Source of the DNA: Shewanella basaltis
GTDB lineage: Bacteria > Pseudomonadota > Gammaproteobacteria > Enterobacterales > Shewanellaceae
Reading direction: 5' to 3'
Length of the DNA stretch: 64,000 nt
Assembly (NCBI RefSeq): GCF_023283885.1
Contig: NZ_JAKILA010000011.1
Coordinates: forward strand, 1 to 64,000
Shown: positions 40,358 through 50,993 of the stretch, in pieces
Position numbering within the stretch: position 1 is the first letter of the stretch
How the letters are laid out: every line of letters begins with the position of its first letter
Made by a program: the position numbers and the translations under genes
Notes under the pieces: generated by a model
Told to the model about the DNA's origin: nothing
Seen by the model: only the letters and a program-made list of their open reading frames with translations
The model's database searches: none

Positions 40358-41146
40358 ATGGCAAAATATCTTCTTAATGATGCAGTTTCTATTCCAGAAA
40401 CTGCATTTGAACTTTCTGAACACCTTGGTTTTTCAGCATCCAAGCCTGCAATGTGGGCATGGTACGAAATGGCCGGGGCAGTACTTAGCCATTATGTGGT
40501 TGACCAACAAGCGCGTTTACAAGGCCTGTTTAATTGGTTTTATAACGACTTAGGTTTTTGTGCCCGAGATAATTATTTTAGCATTGAAGCTGCTGATTTA
40601 AGTTATTGCGTCTTAAAGCGTCAAGGCAATAGCACCACATTGTCAATATTGCTGATTTTATTAGCAAAGCAACTCGATTTAACGCTTGAGGCCATCTTAC
40701 TTCCAGGTAATACCGTACTGAAAAGTCAGGTTAATGGTGTCGTTAAGTATCACGATCCTTTAACGGGTAGCGAACTCAATCGCCACCAATTACACGCCCT
40801 AGTGCGCGGCGAAATGGGCAATGCGGCCAAGTTAAAGCCAAGCCATTTAAAACCCGCCACTTTAAAGCGCCTAATTAGTCGTATGCTGCATGAGCTTAAA
40901 GCGGGTTGCATTGTTAACCAAAAGTTTGAGTCGGCAATGGAGTGTTGTAATTTGTTGCTGCAATGGCATCCAGATGATGTGCACTTAAATCGCGAACGGG
41001 CATTTATTGCCCAGCAATTAGGTTGCATTAAAGTGGCTATTTCGGATTTACAGCATTTTATTGATTTAAGCCCACATGATCCTGTGATTGAGCTGGTTAA
41101 GATTCAATTAAAAGAATTAAGTCAACATACACAGGTATACCATTAA
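40358..41146 (+). CDS. sirB1: SirB1-family protein (transglutaminase-like plus TPR)
   Basis: A 262-residue YchA/SirB1-type protein. The N-terminal two-thirds is the transglutaminase-like core (GLFNWFYNDLGFCARDNYFS, then LKRQGNSTTLSILLILLAKQ). The C-terminal part (about 190-255) is TPR-like helices (AMECCNLLLQWHPDDVHLNRERAFI). The conserved Cys of active transglutaminases is not evident in its usual place, so enzyme activity is doubtful. I use the ATG at 40358. Confidence 0.88.
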   Translation: MAKYLLNDAVSIPETAFELSEHLGFSASKPAMWAWYEMAGAVLSHYVVDQQARLQGLFNWFYNDLGFCARDNYFSIEAADLSYCVLKRQGNSTTLSILLILLAKQLDLTLEAILLPGNTVLKSQVNGVVKYHDPLTGSELNRHQLHALVRGEMGNAAKLKPSHLKPATLKRLISRMLHELKAGCIVNQKFESAMECCNLLLQWHPDDVHLNRERAFIAQQLGCIKVAISDLQHFIDLSPHDPVIELVKIQLKELSQHTQVYH

Positions 41147-41266
41147 GTTTACAAGGCGCTGTTTTACGTAAGTTAAGCAGCGAAACAATATAATAGGCTG
41201 TAAAAGCCAGTTTGAGTCCGCACCTATAACTATTATAAATATTGCATTTGCAAGGGAGAATACTGC

Positions 41267-43383
<2,117 letters not shown>

Positions 43384-43494
43384 ACATGGCGTGATTAGAT
43401 GCCAAATGGCAGGTAAGTTGATTTTTAATCAATTTGCCACACAATCAGTGTCTTTTATTTATCGGAAACAGTAATCTGGTTATCCCTTGTGTAT

Positions 43495-43530
43495 AAGCCC
43501 TGACTTTTTACAAAGTCGGGGCTTTGTATT
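43495..43530 (+). terminator. Terminator after kdsA
   Basis: AAGCCCTGACTTT / AAAGTCGGGGCTT hairpin (one mismatch) followed by a T-rich tail. It closes the hemA-kdsA operon. Confidence 0.85.
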
Positions 43531-43543
43531 TCTGGATGTAGCA

Positions 43544-44416
43544 ATGTGGATTTTATTTACCTTTCTCGCGGCTTTTATGCAGGCATGGCGCAATGCGTTT
43601 CAAAGTAAACTGAGTAAAGAGGTCAGCGTTGCAGGCGTTACCCTAGCACGGTTTATTTGGGCGGGCCCAATCGCAGCGCTGTATTTATTCAGTTTATATC
43701 AATACCAACCAACCGCTTTACCGCAATTTAGTGCCTCTTTTTGGGGATTTGTGATTGGCGCATCATCAATGCAAATCTTAGCCACAGGTTTAATGGTTAA
43801 ATTATTCAAAATGCAAAATTTTGCTATAGGCGCAGGGCTGGCAAAAAGTGAAGCGCTTGTGGCTGCTATTTTAGGGGTGTTTTTTTTCGGTACACAATTG
43901 TCACTATTAGGCTGGGTGGGGGTTGTGGTTGGCGGTATCGCCGTCATGCTGTTAAGCAGTAAACAAGGTTTTAAGCAATTATCGATAAAAACCGTGTTAT
44001 TAGGCTTGGCGTGTGGCAGTGCATTTGCGCTAACCTCATTGTGGGTACGTGAGGCCAGTTTAACCCTGGACGGACCATTTACTCACCGTGCAGCCTGGGT
44101 TTTGTTGTGGGTTATTAGTCTTCAGACTGCGGTGCTGATCACCTACCTAATGGCAAAAGATAAGCCTACTTTGCAAGCTTTGTGGCAACGTCCAAAATTA
44201 ACCTTAGCCATTAGCGTCACCAGTTGTATTGGGTCTATTGGCTGGTTTAGCGCAATGTCACTGCAAGCCGTGCCTTATGTTAAAACATTAGGCCAAGTTG
44301 AAGTGTTTTTTACGCTGGTTATTGCAGCGTTTTGGCTTAAAGAGAAAGTTAAAATAAACGATGTTGCTGGCTTAGTATTAATTGCAGTCGCTGCAATTTT
44401 AGTGATGTGGAGTTAG
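43544..44416 (+). CDS. EamA/DMT-family transporter
   Basis: A 290-residue protein with ten hydrophobic helices in two five-helix EamA repeats (first about 5-135, second about 145-288, with LGQVEVFFTLVIAAFWLKEKV near the end). The substrate cannot be told from sequence. An upstream in-frame ATG at 43487 would lie inside the kdsA terminator hairpin, so I take the ATG at 43544. It ends one base before a MITE-like repeat. Confidence 0.85.
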   Translation: MWILFTFLAAFMQAWRNAFQSKLSKEVSVAGVTLARFIWAGPIAALYLFSLYQYQPTALPQFSASFWGFVIGASSMQILATGLMVKLFKMQNFAIGAGLAKSEALVAAILGVFFFGTQLSLLGWVGVVVGGIAVMLLSSKQGFKQLSIKTVLLGLACGSAFALTSLWVREASLTLDGPFTHRAAWVLLWVISLQTAVLITYLMAKDKPTLQALWQRPKLTLAISVTSCIGSIGWFSAMSLQAVPYVKTLGQVEVFFTLVIAAFWLKEKVKINDVAGLVLIAVAAILVMWS

Positions 44417-44417
44417 T

Positions 44418-44615
44418 TAACCTGAGCTCGGGATAATAAATGCCTTTCAAACAGTCCTTTGCTCTGCTCACTGCGTTGAATCGACTTACAATAGGCTAAC
44501 TATTAACGCGTCAATTCGCCTTGTTAGCAGAACAAATGACAAGCTTGAAAGTGAGAATGGGTAACATGTTGATTTTAAAGAGTATAAGTTCATCCCTTAT
44601 CCCGAGATCAGGTTA
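44418..44615 (+). repeat. MITE-like repeat, copy 1
   Basis: A 198-bp element bounded by TAACCTGAGCTCGGGATAA and its near-complement TTATCCCGAGATCAGGTTA. It has no coding capacity. It is nearly identical, in inverted orientation, to 46260-46458 and more distantly related to 29192-29356. It lies between the stops of the EamA and panE genes. Confidence 0.9.
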
Positions 44616-44616
44616 G

Positions 44617-45585
44617 TTAGGCTAGCGTGCAGTTTAATGCCGCAACTGCTGCGGCAAGTGATTGGTTGATGGGGGCATTTAGATTGTGATGTTGAGCTCG
44701 CTGGCAAATATAGCCATTAATGTAATCGATTTCGGTCGCTCTATGATGAACAACATCTTGATACATCGAAGAGAAATTGGCTGATGTCAATTCAATCACT
44801 TTGTATACTCTCGTGCTGAGTAATTTGGGGTCTAGCTTAATCCCATCGTATTGCGCAACAGTCACAATTTCCTGAATAATCATCTTAATTTGTTCCCGAT
44901 ACTTGCCAGCCGCTAATTGGCCATTGTTACATTGATGCAATGCCGTTAATGGATTGATGACCGCATTTACCGCCAATTTTTGCCACAACACCGCTAATAC
45001 TGGCTGATGCCATTCAAGCGGTTGCTCTTGGCGATGCATTGCCTGAATCGATGCCTGTAAATTTGGGGCTAATTGATGACCACAATAATATCCGAGCTGC
45101 GTGACACCAAGCCCTGTGTGCTTAATATGCCACTGGTTGATTTTTAAGGCCGCTTGAGAGGTTGTGCCAAGAGTTAAACCTTGCTCTGGATGGATCTCAA
45201 TGGCTTTAGATACCGGCAAATGTGGGCCTAAACCATTATGTAACAGCACAATATGGCATTGGGGTGAGAGTTGACTTAACAGCGGTAGCAGGGCGGTTTC
45301 AACTTGATAAGCCTTTACACACACCAGTAATAATTGAATCTTAGCAAGACGAGTATCTGTGGTTGCCAATATTAATGCGTTAGTGTTGTGAGTGAGACCG
45401 CAATGGTCCGTAAACTGTAATGGTTGTAACTGAGTGTGGTTTTGACGCCCGATTAAGGCTATCGCATGCTTCGCTTGAGCTTGGTTTGCATGGCAAAGTT
45501 GGTGGTACATTAATTGCCCTATTGCGCCAGCACCAAGTATGGCGATGTGGGGCAAGTAGGCTGAGGTGGCTAATGTATTTTCCAT
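44617..45585 (-). CDS. panE: 2-dehydropantoate 2-reductase
   Basis: A 322-residue NADPH-dependent ketopantoate reductase of pantothenate (CoA) synthesis. The nucleotide site HIAILGAGAIGQLMYHQL is at the N-terminus; KLAVNAVINPLTALHQCNNG near 200 carries the catalytic Lys, and SSMYQDVVHHRATEIDYING is the second signature. The ATG at 45585 is chosen over a TTG at 45594. It lies 19 bases after a vanZ-like gene, and the stop abuts a MITE copy. Confidence 0.93.
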   Translation of the reverse strand: MENTLATSAYLPHIAILGAGAIGQLMYHQLCHANQAQAKHAIALIGRQNHTQLQPLQFTDHCGLTHNTNALILATTDTRLAKIQLLLVCVKAYQVETALLPLLSQLSPQCHIVLLHNGLGPHLPVSKAIEIHPEQGLTLGTTSQAALKINQWHIKHTGLGVTQLGYYCGHQLAPNLQASIQAMHRQEQPLEWHQPVLAVLWQKLAVNAVINPLTALHQCNNGQLAAGKYREQIKMIIQEIVTVAQYDGIKLDPKLLSTRVYKVIELTSANFSSMYQDVVHHRATEIDYINGYICQRAQHHNLNAPINQSLAAAVAALNCTLA

Positions 45586-45613
45586 TGGTAGCAAGCCTTA
45601 TTTTGAGGCGTCA

Positions 45614-45970
45614 TTAAGGTTTGTTTTTTAATTTTCGATACTGCAATATTGAAAAATTAAGGAGGTAAAATAATGCAATACCAGCAAAGTCTGCCGCGAC
45701 ATCGGCAACAGATGCACTGCGATAAGGTAAGCGAGATTGCACAAGCTCAATCAAAATGGCATAGCTTCCTAATGCCGCACATAAAAAATACCACTTTGGC
45801 TTAAAGGCATAATGAGCAAGATATGACAGAGCAAAGAAGCTCCCCAAGTGGCCCACTTTATCCATGTGAGAAAAAGTTTGTGGGTAGTTAGGTTTAGAGA
45901 AAACTAAATAGCTAGTCACAAGTACCGCGACAACTAACGCAAGTTTAAACATATTTTTGTAAGTGATCAC
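45614..45970 (-). CDS. VanZ-like small membrane protein
   Basis: A 118-residue protein with three to four hydrophobic segments and the VanZ-like signature FSHMDKVGHLGSFFALSYLA with ELVQSRLPYRSASVADVAAD. VanZ proteins affect teicoplanin sensitivity in some Gram-positives, but the chromosomal family has no general known role. It is probably co-transcribed with panE downstream. The upstream gap (45971-46259) shows no gene. Confidence 0.8.
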   Translation of the reverse strand: MITYKNMFKLALVVAVLVTSYLVFSKPNYPQTFSHMDKVGHLGSFFALSYLAHYAFKPKWYFLCAALGSYAILIELVQSRLPYRSASVADVAADFAGIALFYLLNFSILQYRKLKNKP

Positions 45971-46259
45971 GAGCGTTACATCAGCCTTGTGAAACGAGAA
46001 TATGCTTAATAATAAGAAACCTGTTTGATATTGTCACGAATAAACCTCTAAGCGAGTTCATAATTGTTCATTTACCGTGTTTTTTGGGCTTAAGACTGGC
46101 TAGCTACGGTTAGTCAAATCCAAAGATACTGGGCTTTAATGATAGTTTTGTGGCAAAAACATCCACTTAGTTATTTTTTGTTAATCAAGTAAATCTTTGC
46201 CACAGTTTTGCAACTGTAAACCGCTGAGATTAGTGCTTTACTATCCCGTTAAACCTACC

Positions 46260-46458
46260 TAACCTGAGCTCGGGATAAGGGATGAACTTATACTATTTAA
46301 AATCAACATGTTACCTATTCTCACTTTCAAGCTTGTCATTTGTTCTGCTAACAAGGCGAATTGACGCGTCAATAGCTAGCCTATTGTAAGTCGATTCAAC
46401 GCAGTGAGCAGGGCAAAGGACAAGCTTGAAAGGCATTTATTATCCCGAGCTCAGGTTA
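46260..46458 (-). repeat. MITE-like repeat, copy 2 (inverted)
   Basis: A 199-bp copy of the 44418-44615 element in reverse orientation, ends TAACCTGAGCTCGGGATAA and TTATCCCGAGCTCAGGTTA. The two copies are 1.64 kb apart and bracket the panE/vanZ-like pair. Confidence 0.9.
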
Positions 46459-46530
46459 CTTAGTGTAAAATAGGCTTAAACGAATAGCGCTTGGGTGAAC
46501 AGCCCGTGAAGTATCGAAGAGGAAAGCAAC

Positions 46531-47016
46531 ATGCCATCTATGGATATCGTGTCAGAAATCAATGAAGAAGAGCTACGCAACGCGGTAGAAAATTCTCGTC
46601 GCGAGGTGTCGAGCCGGTTTGATTTACGTGGTAAAGACATTGAAATTGACTTGAAAGATAATGTTGTCACTTTAAAAGCGGAAGATGACTTTATTTGTAA
46701 GCAGTTAGTTGACATATTGCGCATGCAACTGAGTAAGCGCAATGTCGACCCATCTGCTATGGAGGTTGACGACAAGTCGGTACACAGTGGTAAAACCTTC
46801 AGTTTAAAAGTGAGCTTTAAGCAAGGGATTGATGCCTTAGTGGCTAAAAAACTGGTTAAAGCCATTAAAGACAGTAAGCTAAAAGTGCAGTCAGCGATTC
46901 AAGGCGACAAAGTTCGCGTCACCGGAAAAAAACGCGATGATTTGCAAGCGGTGATGAGATTAGCTAGAGAGTCAGATCTAGGCCAGCCTTTTCAGTTTGA
47001 TAACTTTAAAGACTAA
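46531..47016 (+). CDS. yajQ: YajQ-family cyclic-di-GMP/nucleotide-binding protein
   Basis: A 161-residue YajQ protein with two ferredoxin-like domains. It begins [50 protein letters not shown] and [15 protein letters not shown] follow. Family members bind nucleotides and some bind cyclic di-GMP with a transcription-factor partner. A GAGGAA ribosome site precedes the ATG. panE lies upstream, as in E. coli. Confidence 0.95.
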   Translation: MPSMDIVSEINEEELRNAVENSRREVSSRFDLRGKDIEIDLKDNVVTLKAEDDFICKQLVDILRMQLSKRNVDPSAMEVDDKSVHSGKTFSLKVSFKQGIDALVAKKLVKAIKDSKLKVQSAIQGDKVRVTGKKRDDLQAVMRLARESDLGQPFQFDNFKD

Positions 47017-47057
47017 TCTTTAATGCGACACAGGCCTTATTATTAAACCGCGACATA

Positions 47058-47095
47058 AAAAACCGACAGGGGAAAATCTTGTCGGTTTTTGTCTT
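47058..47095 (+). terminator. Terminator after yajQ
   Basis: AAAAACCGACA / TGTCGGTTTTT hairpin with T-run, between the convergent yajQ and ampG genes; probably works for both. Confidence 0.85.
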
Positions 47096-47135
47096 TTAGG
47101 TCACTGAAAATCTTGCGGTGTAGCACTTTTTATAT

Positions 47136-48551
47136 TTAGAGTGGCGGCTTTCCTTCATCCATTGCGTTGTCTGTTGTGGTCATATTGGCAACCATCAAAG
47201 GCTTTTGTGATCGATTGACCAATACAACTAACAGCAATACCGGAAAGCCGATGACACTGGCCGCGACAAAAAAGTTGATATAGCCAAATGCATCAACATA
47301 CAAGCCTGAGAACCCGGCAATAAACTTTGGGAACAGTAACATAATGGATGACAACAATGCATATTGTGTCGCGCTGTAGCCGTTGCTAGTTAAGCTGGAC
47401 AAATAAGCGATAAATGCAGCGGTCGCAATCCCCGCGCTGAAGTTGTCGACTGAAATGGCAAAGGTTAAAAAGGGCACGTTATAGCCAATGTAAGCCTGCC
47501 ATGCGAATAATAAGTTGGTTATTGCAACCAACAAAGCGCCCAAAAATAAGATTTTCATGGTGCCATAACGCATCAACAATACGCCACCAAAAGCTGCGCC
47601 TACTAATGTCATGATTAAGCCATAGACTTTGCTAATAAACGCGATTTCTTCTTTGTTAAAGCCCATATCAACGTAAAACACGTTAGCCATAATGCCCATA
47701 ACAATGTCTGAGATCCGGTAACAGGAAATGAGTAGTAAAATTAAAATGGCACTTTTACCATAACGCTTAAAAAAATCGATAAAGGGTAAGACACTGGCGC
47801 TATACAACCAAGCCATTGTGTTGGCAATGTTCTTTGGGTATTTAGCGGCAAAGTCATCCCGTAGTTGGCGCTCTTTTTTGTCAGCATCTTTTGTATCGAC
47901 TTGTGGTTCTTGGCTTAATAGGGTCGTTAAAATACCAACACCCATTAATAGCGCCATCACAAAATAAGCCGTTTGCCATGCTTCGAGATGGTAAGTATCG
48001 TCTCCTGGTGACACCCATGCTGCAATGGTTAATGCACCAGCTGTCGCAATAATCATGGCACTGCGATAGCCCACTTGATATGCCGCAGCCAGCGCCGCCT
48101 GCATTTTTTCGGGAGCAGATTCAATTCGAAATGCGTCGATTACAATATCCTGAGTTGCAGACGCGAATGCCAGCAATAAAGCACATAATGCTAAGCGCTC
48201 AAGATTAACCACAGGATCGCTGATTGACATGCCCAAAATAGCCCCGACCAAACAAAGCTGTGCAAATAACATCCAGCCTCGTCGTCGCCCCAAAAAGCGC
48301 GTAAATAAAGGCAGTGACATGCGGTCAACTAATGGTGACCATGCCCATTTAAAGGCATAGGTAAGGGCAATCCAGCTAAAATATCCAATGGCGGCACGGT
48401 CAACGCCAGCTTCACGAAGCCAAAAGCTTAATGTTGAAAAGACCAACATAAGCGGTAAGCCGGCAGAAAATCCCAGCAAGAGTAAAATGAATACACGTTT
48501 GTGGTAGTAAACCGACAAGGCTTCACGGATTTGAGAAATGAAAACCGGCAT
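47136..48551 (-). CDS. ampG: AmpG-type muropeptide permease
   Basis: A 471-residue major-facilitator protein with 12 to 14 helices and the AmpG opening RVFILLLLGFSAGLPLMLVF, then SPLVDRMSLPLFTRFLGRRRGW and ATQDIVIDAFRIE. AmpG imports anhydromuropeptides for cell-wall recycling and so affects beta-lactamase induction. The charged loop ahead of helix 7 (about residues 215-235) is normal for the family. yajG lies further upstream on the same strand. Confidence 0.93.
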   Translation of the reverse strand: MPVFISQIREALSVYYHKRVFILLLLGFSAGLPLMLVFSTLSFWLREAGVDRAAIGYFSWIALTYAFKWAWSPLVDRMSLPLFTRFLGRRRGWMLFAQLCLVGAILGMSISDPVVNLERLALCALLLAFASATQDIVIDAFRIESAPEKMQAALAAAYQVGYRSAMIIATAGALTIAAWVSPGDDTYHLEAWQTAYFVMALLMGVGILTTLLSQEPQVDTKDADKKERQLRDDFAAKYPKNIANTMAWLYSASVLPFIDFFKRYGKSAILILLLISCYRISDIVMGIMANVFYVDMGFNKEEIAFISKVYGLIMTLVGAAFGGVLLMRYGTMKILFLGALLVAITNLLFAWQAYIGYNVPFLTFAISVDNFSAGIATAAFIAYLSSLTSNGYSATQYALLSSIMLLFPKFIAGFSGLYVDAFGYINFFVAASVIGFPVLLLVVLVNRSQKPLMVANMTTTDNAMDEGKPPL

Positions 48552-48651
48552 AAGACAACAGGGTAAAGGAGAATGGCTCTAGCTTATGTTGCAAGGGGCT
48601 TTGGTTCAAGCCATTCTGGTAGTTTATTCAATGAGTTTGGCTTAAAAAGGG

Positions 48652-48978
48652 TTAAGGTCGTATGCCAATACAGCTTTGAGGGATATTGCCGCCGATATTG
48701 ATGTAATCGCAACAGTCATGTATTTGTTGGCGAAGATACTGGTTGCCTTTAATGGCCCAGCCTGACCAATGATCAAAACAATAGAGTAAATGCCAAAATA
48801 CTTTTTCAGTATCACTTGGCTGATCGTCAAGTTGCTTGCCTGATACACCTTGCCACTCTTCTAACACGTCCCACATATAAAGTTGAATCTCTTTATAATC
48901 AAGCTGATTATCTAAGAAAGCTTTACCGTAGTAAGCAAGTTGCGGCGCCTTGGTTTCGATAAAATCATTTGCTGTCAT
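48652..48978 (-). CDS. Conserved hypothetical protein
   Basis: A 108-residue acidic soluble protein (MTANDFIETKAPQLAYYGKA, with two Trp-rich segments: YMWDVLEEWQ and HLLYCFDHWSGWA). I do not recognise a named family. The frame extends to 49062, but the ATG at 48978 has AAGGA upstream and begins the folded part; the extra N-terminus resembles no signal peptide. Two adjacent cysteines (HDCCDY) lie near the C-terminus. It is 100 bases upstream of ampG on the same strand. The gap 49063-49253 shows no gene. Confidence 0.6.
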   Translation of the reverse strand: MTANDFIETKAPQLAYYGKAFLDNQLDYKEIQLYMWDVLEEWQGVSGKQLDDQPSDTEKVFWHLLYCFDHWSGWAIKGNQYLRQQIHDCCDYINIGGNIPQSCIGIRP

Positions 48979-49253
48979 AAAAGAATGTCCTTGATGATGA
49001 ATGCCCGATGAAACAGCGTCTACACTGATTAAAATTAGAGTATAGACCCAAATTTTAGCCATGACATGAAATATGACAAAATTAATTTATGTTAAATTTT
49101 TAAATAATTAACAATAAAATCAATTTGTTGAGATTTTTTTAGTATAAGTGGATGCTAATGCTATAAACAAAATAGCGTTAAGTGTTCAGAAAATAAACAC
49201 CCGGCCGATAACGCGCTTAATTGTGAATGCTGTTTAAGCGCGTTAAGGGTGGG

Positions 49254-49838
49254 TTAACGAGGTAATAGTGTCGCTTTTTTTAGCAGCACCGTTTTCACTG
49301 GCACGTCTGGCCAATTTAATGTGCTGTTGTGTTCGGTTTCTACCAGTGAGATGGCTTCAAGTACATCCATACCTTGGGTAACTTCGCCAAACACAGTGTA
49401 TCCCCAGCGTCGTTTTGAAGGGTCCAATTTTTTGTTGTCAGCCACATTAAAATAAAATTGTCTTGTGGCCGAGTGAGGGTCGTTATCTCGCGCCATGGCA
49501 ATCGTGCCCATGGCATTAGACAGCCCATTACCAGACTCGTTTACGATAGGCGCCATTGATGGGCGTTCTTCTAGTTTGGTGGTTAATCCACCGCCTTGAA
49601 CCACAAACTCAGCAATCACGCGATGAAAAATGGTATTGTCATATTCACCTTTAACCACATAAGTTAAAAAGTTATCGATGGTGATTGGCGCACGGGTTCG
49701 ATCTAATTCAACCACGATTTTCCCCATTGAGGTATCGAACTCAACTTGTGGGTAAAGGGTATCTTTTTGAATATCAACAGCAGCTGTGGTTGTGAAACTG
49801 GTGATAATAAACAAACTAGTGATGATCCATTTGAGCAT
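49254..49838 (-). CDS. Periplasmic cyclophilin-type peptidyl-prolyl isomerase
   Basis: A 194-residue PpiA-type cyclophilin with an N-terminal signal peptide (cleavage after about residue 20, TTAAVDIQ). Core motifs are YDNTIFHRVIAEFVVQGGG and AMARDNDPHSATRQFYFNV. FHRV and the QFYFNV segment supply catalytic and proline-pocket residues; the canonical Trp near the end is retained in the RRWGYTVFG segment. The ATG at 49838 is correctly spaced from AGAAGG; the ATG at 49847 overlaps it. Confidence 0.9.
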   Translation of the reverse strand: MLKWIITSLFIITSFTTTAAVDIQKDTLYPQVEFDTSMGKIVVELDRTRAPITIDNFLTYVVKGEYDNTIFHRVIAEFVVQGGGLTTKLEERPSMAPIVNESGNGLSNAMGTIAMARDNDPHSATRQFYFNVADNKKLDPSKRRWGYTVFGEVTQGMDVLEAISLVETEHNSTLNWPDVPVKTVLLKKATLLPR

Positions 49839-49965
49839 GTTAAGCATCCTTCTGCTGAGCTTAAATTAGGTAGTGCATTCTACTAAAAAGTAATTTGTGT
49901 TGGTTAGGGCTGTTGATTTTTCAAGGTTGTTTTTGTAGCGAATTGTTGGCCATCACTTAAATATG

Positions 49966-50131
49966 GGCTTTAAGGCAGAGACGTTGAGGTGTGGTTATTC
50001 TACATAAAACGTCGATAATCCAGTAAAAATAGCCAACAAATGCTGCCTGAAAGGTTCGGCTAAAAACGCGTTACTCCTTGTTGAACAAGGCTTAGTAAAT
50101 AAAGCGCTGCTTAGATGATTCGGCATCAATC
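49966..50131 (+). repeat. Dispersed ~165-bp repeat, copy 2 (cyclophilin-yajG gap)
   Basis: This segment is colinear with the reverse complement of 9872-10020, sharing runs such as AAAGGTTC-GCTAAAAA and AATAAAGCGCTG-TTAGA. It contains GCGTTACTCCTTGTTGAAC and no coding sequence. It occupies about half of the 360-bp gap between the cyclophilin and yajG genes; the rest shows no gene. Confidence 0.75.
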
Positions 50132-50197
50132 TATTCGCCTCGATTCACACGTTTTTAACTCGAACAACATTCAACCAGCAAAGATCAACATGCCCAG

Positions 50198-50764
50198 TTA
50201 ACGTTGAATAAACTGATGCAGCTCATCATCGTTAAGGATTTCGGTTGTAAGCTTATCTATTAACTGGTTAATGTCTAACTCTAGCGTTGCAAAATCAGGG
50301 CTTAATGAGCCTTTAAGATAGCCATTGGCGCTGTACGATTTAGTAAATTGTTGTTGAGCATTTTTTGCAAGCACGTTAATGACTAAACGCGTTTTAGATT
50401 CAAAACTGAATGTAGTGTCAGTGACATCAGCTAGTAAGTAATTGAGCTGAAATTGGATTGAATTTCTTGCCGCAGGGTCAACAACATAGCCTGCTCTAAT
50501 CATGCCGTTGCGAAATAATTTATCGAGCTGTTGGCGAACAGGCTCTGTGGTGCCTATCAATTTTGGCGCTTTGTCGTCTTCAGTTATGCGTAAAACAAAG
50601 CTCGCTTCGCGGGTGTCAATGGTGTCGACTTGTACAGGCAAATCTGACTCGGTTTGCAAGTTAACTGGTCCAAGTGTTGGATTTAACCCAATTTGAGTAG
50701 GTTCATAACTGGCACAAGCCGTGAGTAATAATGATGACAGTAAAACAGAAATGAGTGACTTCAT
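50198..50764 (-). CDS. yajG: YajG-family lipoprotein
   Basis: A 188-residue lipoprotein with lipobox LLTAC (C17) followed by an alpha/beta domain (DTIDTREASFVLRITEDDKA, TEPVRQQLDKLFRNGMIRAGY). YajG has no known function. In enterobacteria it is in an operon with ampG; here ampG lies on the same strand but two genes and a repeat lie between. Confidence 0.9.
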   Translation of the reverse strand: MKSLISVLLSSLLLTACASYEPTQIGLNPTLGPVNLQTESDLPVQVDTIDTREASFVLRITEDDKAPKLIGTTEPVRQQLDKLFRNGMIRAGYVVDPAARNSIQFQLNYLLADVTDTTFSFESKTRLVINVLAKNAQQQFTKSYSANGYLKGSLSPDFATLELDINQLIDKLTTEILNDDELHQFIQR

Positions 50765-50993
50765 AAGGCAATAATCTTTAACTAAAGGTAGCTAAAGGAT
50801 ACCAGAAATTGTTCACCATTCCAGTGCTATAGGGTATGGTTTAAACAATTATGCTAAGTGCTGATTGCTCAAATACACTCTGCAAGCGATTGTTCTGGTG
50901 TTAGTTTACGTGTTGACTTGAAGCCGCCATTCATTCAGTTTAGTTTGGTTAAATACTATTTCATTGAATATTGTCGTCGTAGCAGGAAAACCA

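Noticed and set aside
44418..46458. Calling the inverted MITE pair a composite transposon
   Set aside because: No transposase lies inside or beside the pair, and the cargo (panE) is in its normal chromosomal context next to yajQ, so the repeats more likely inserted around resident genes.
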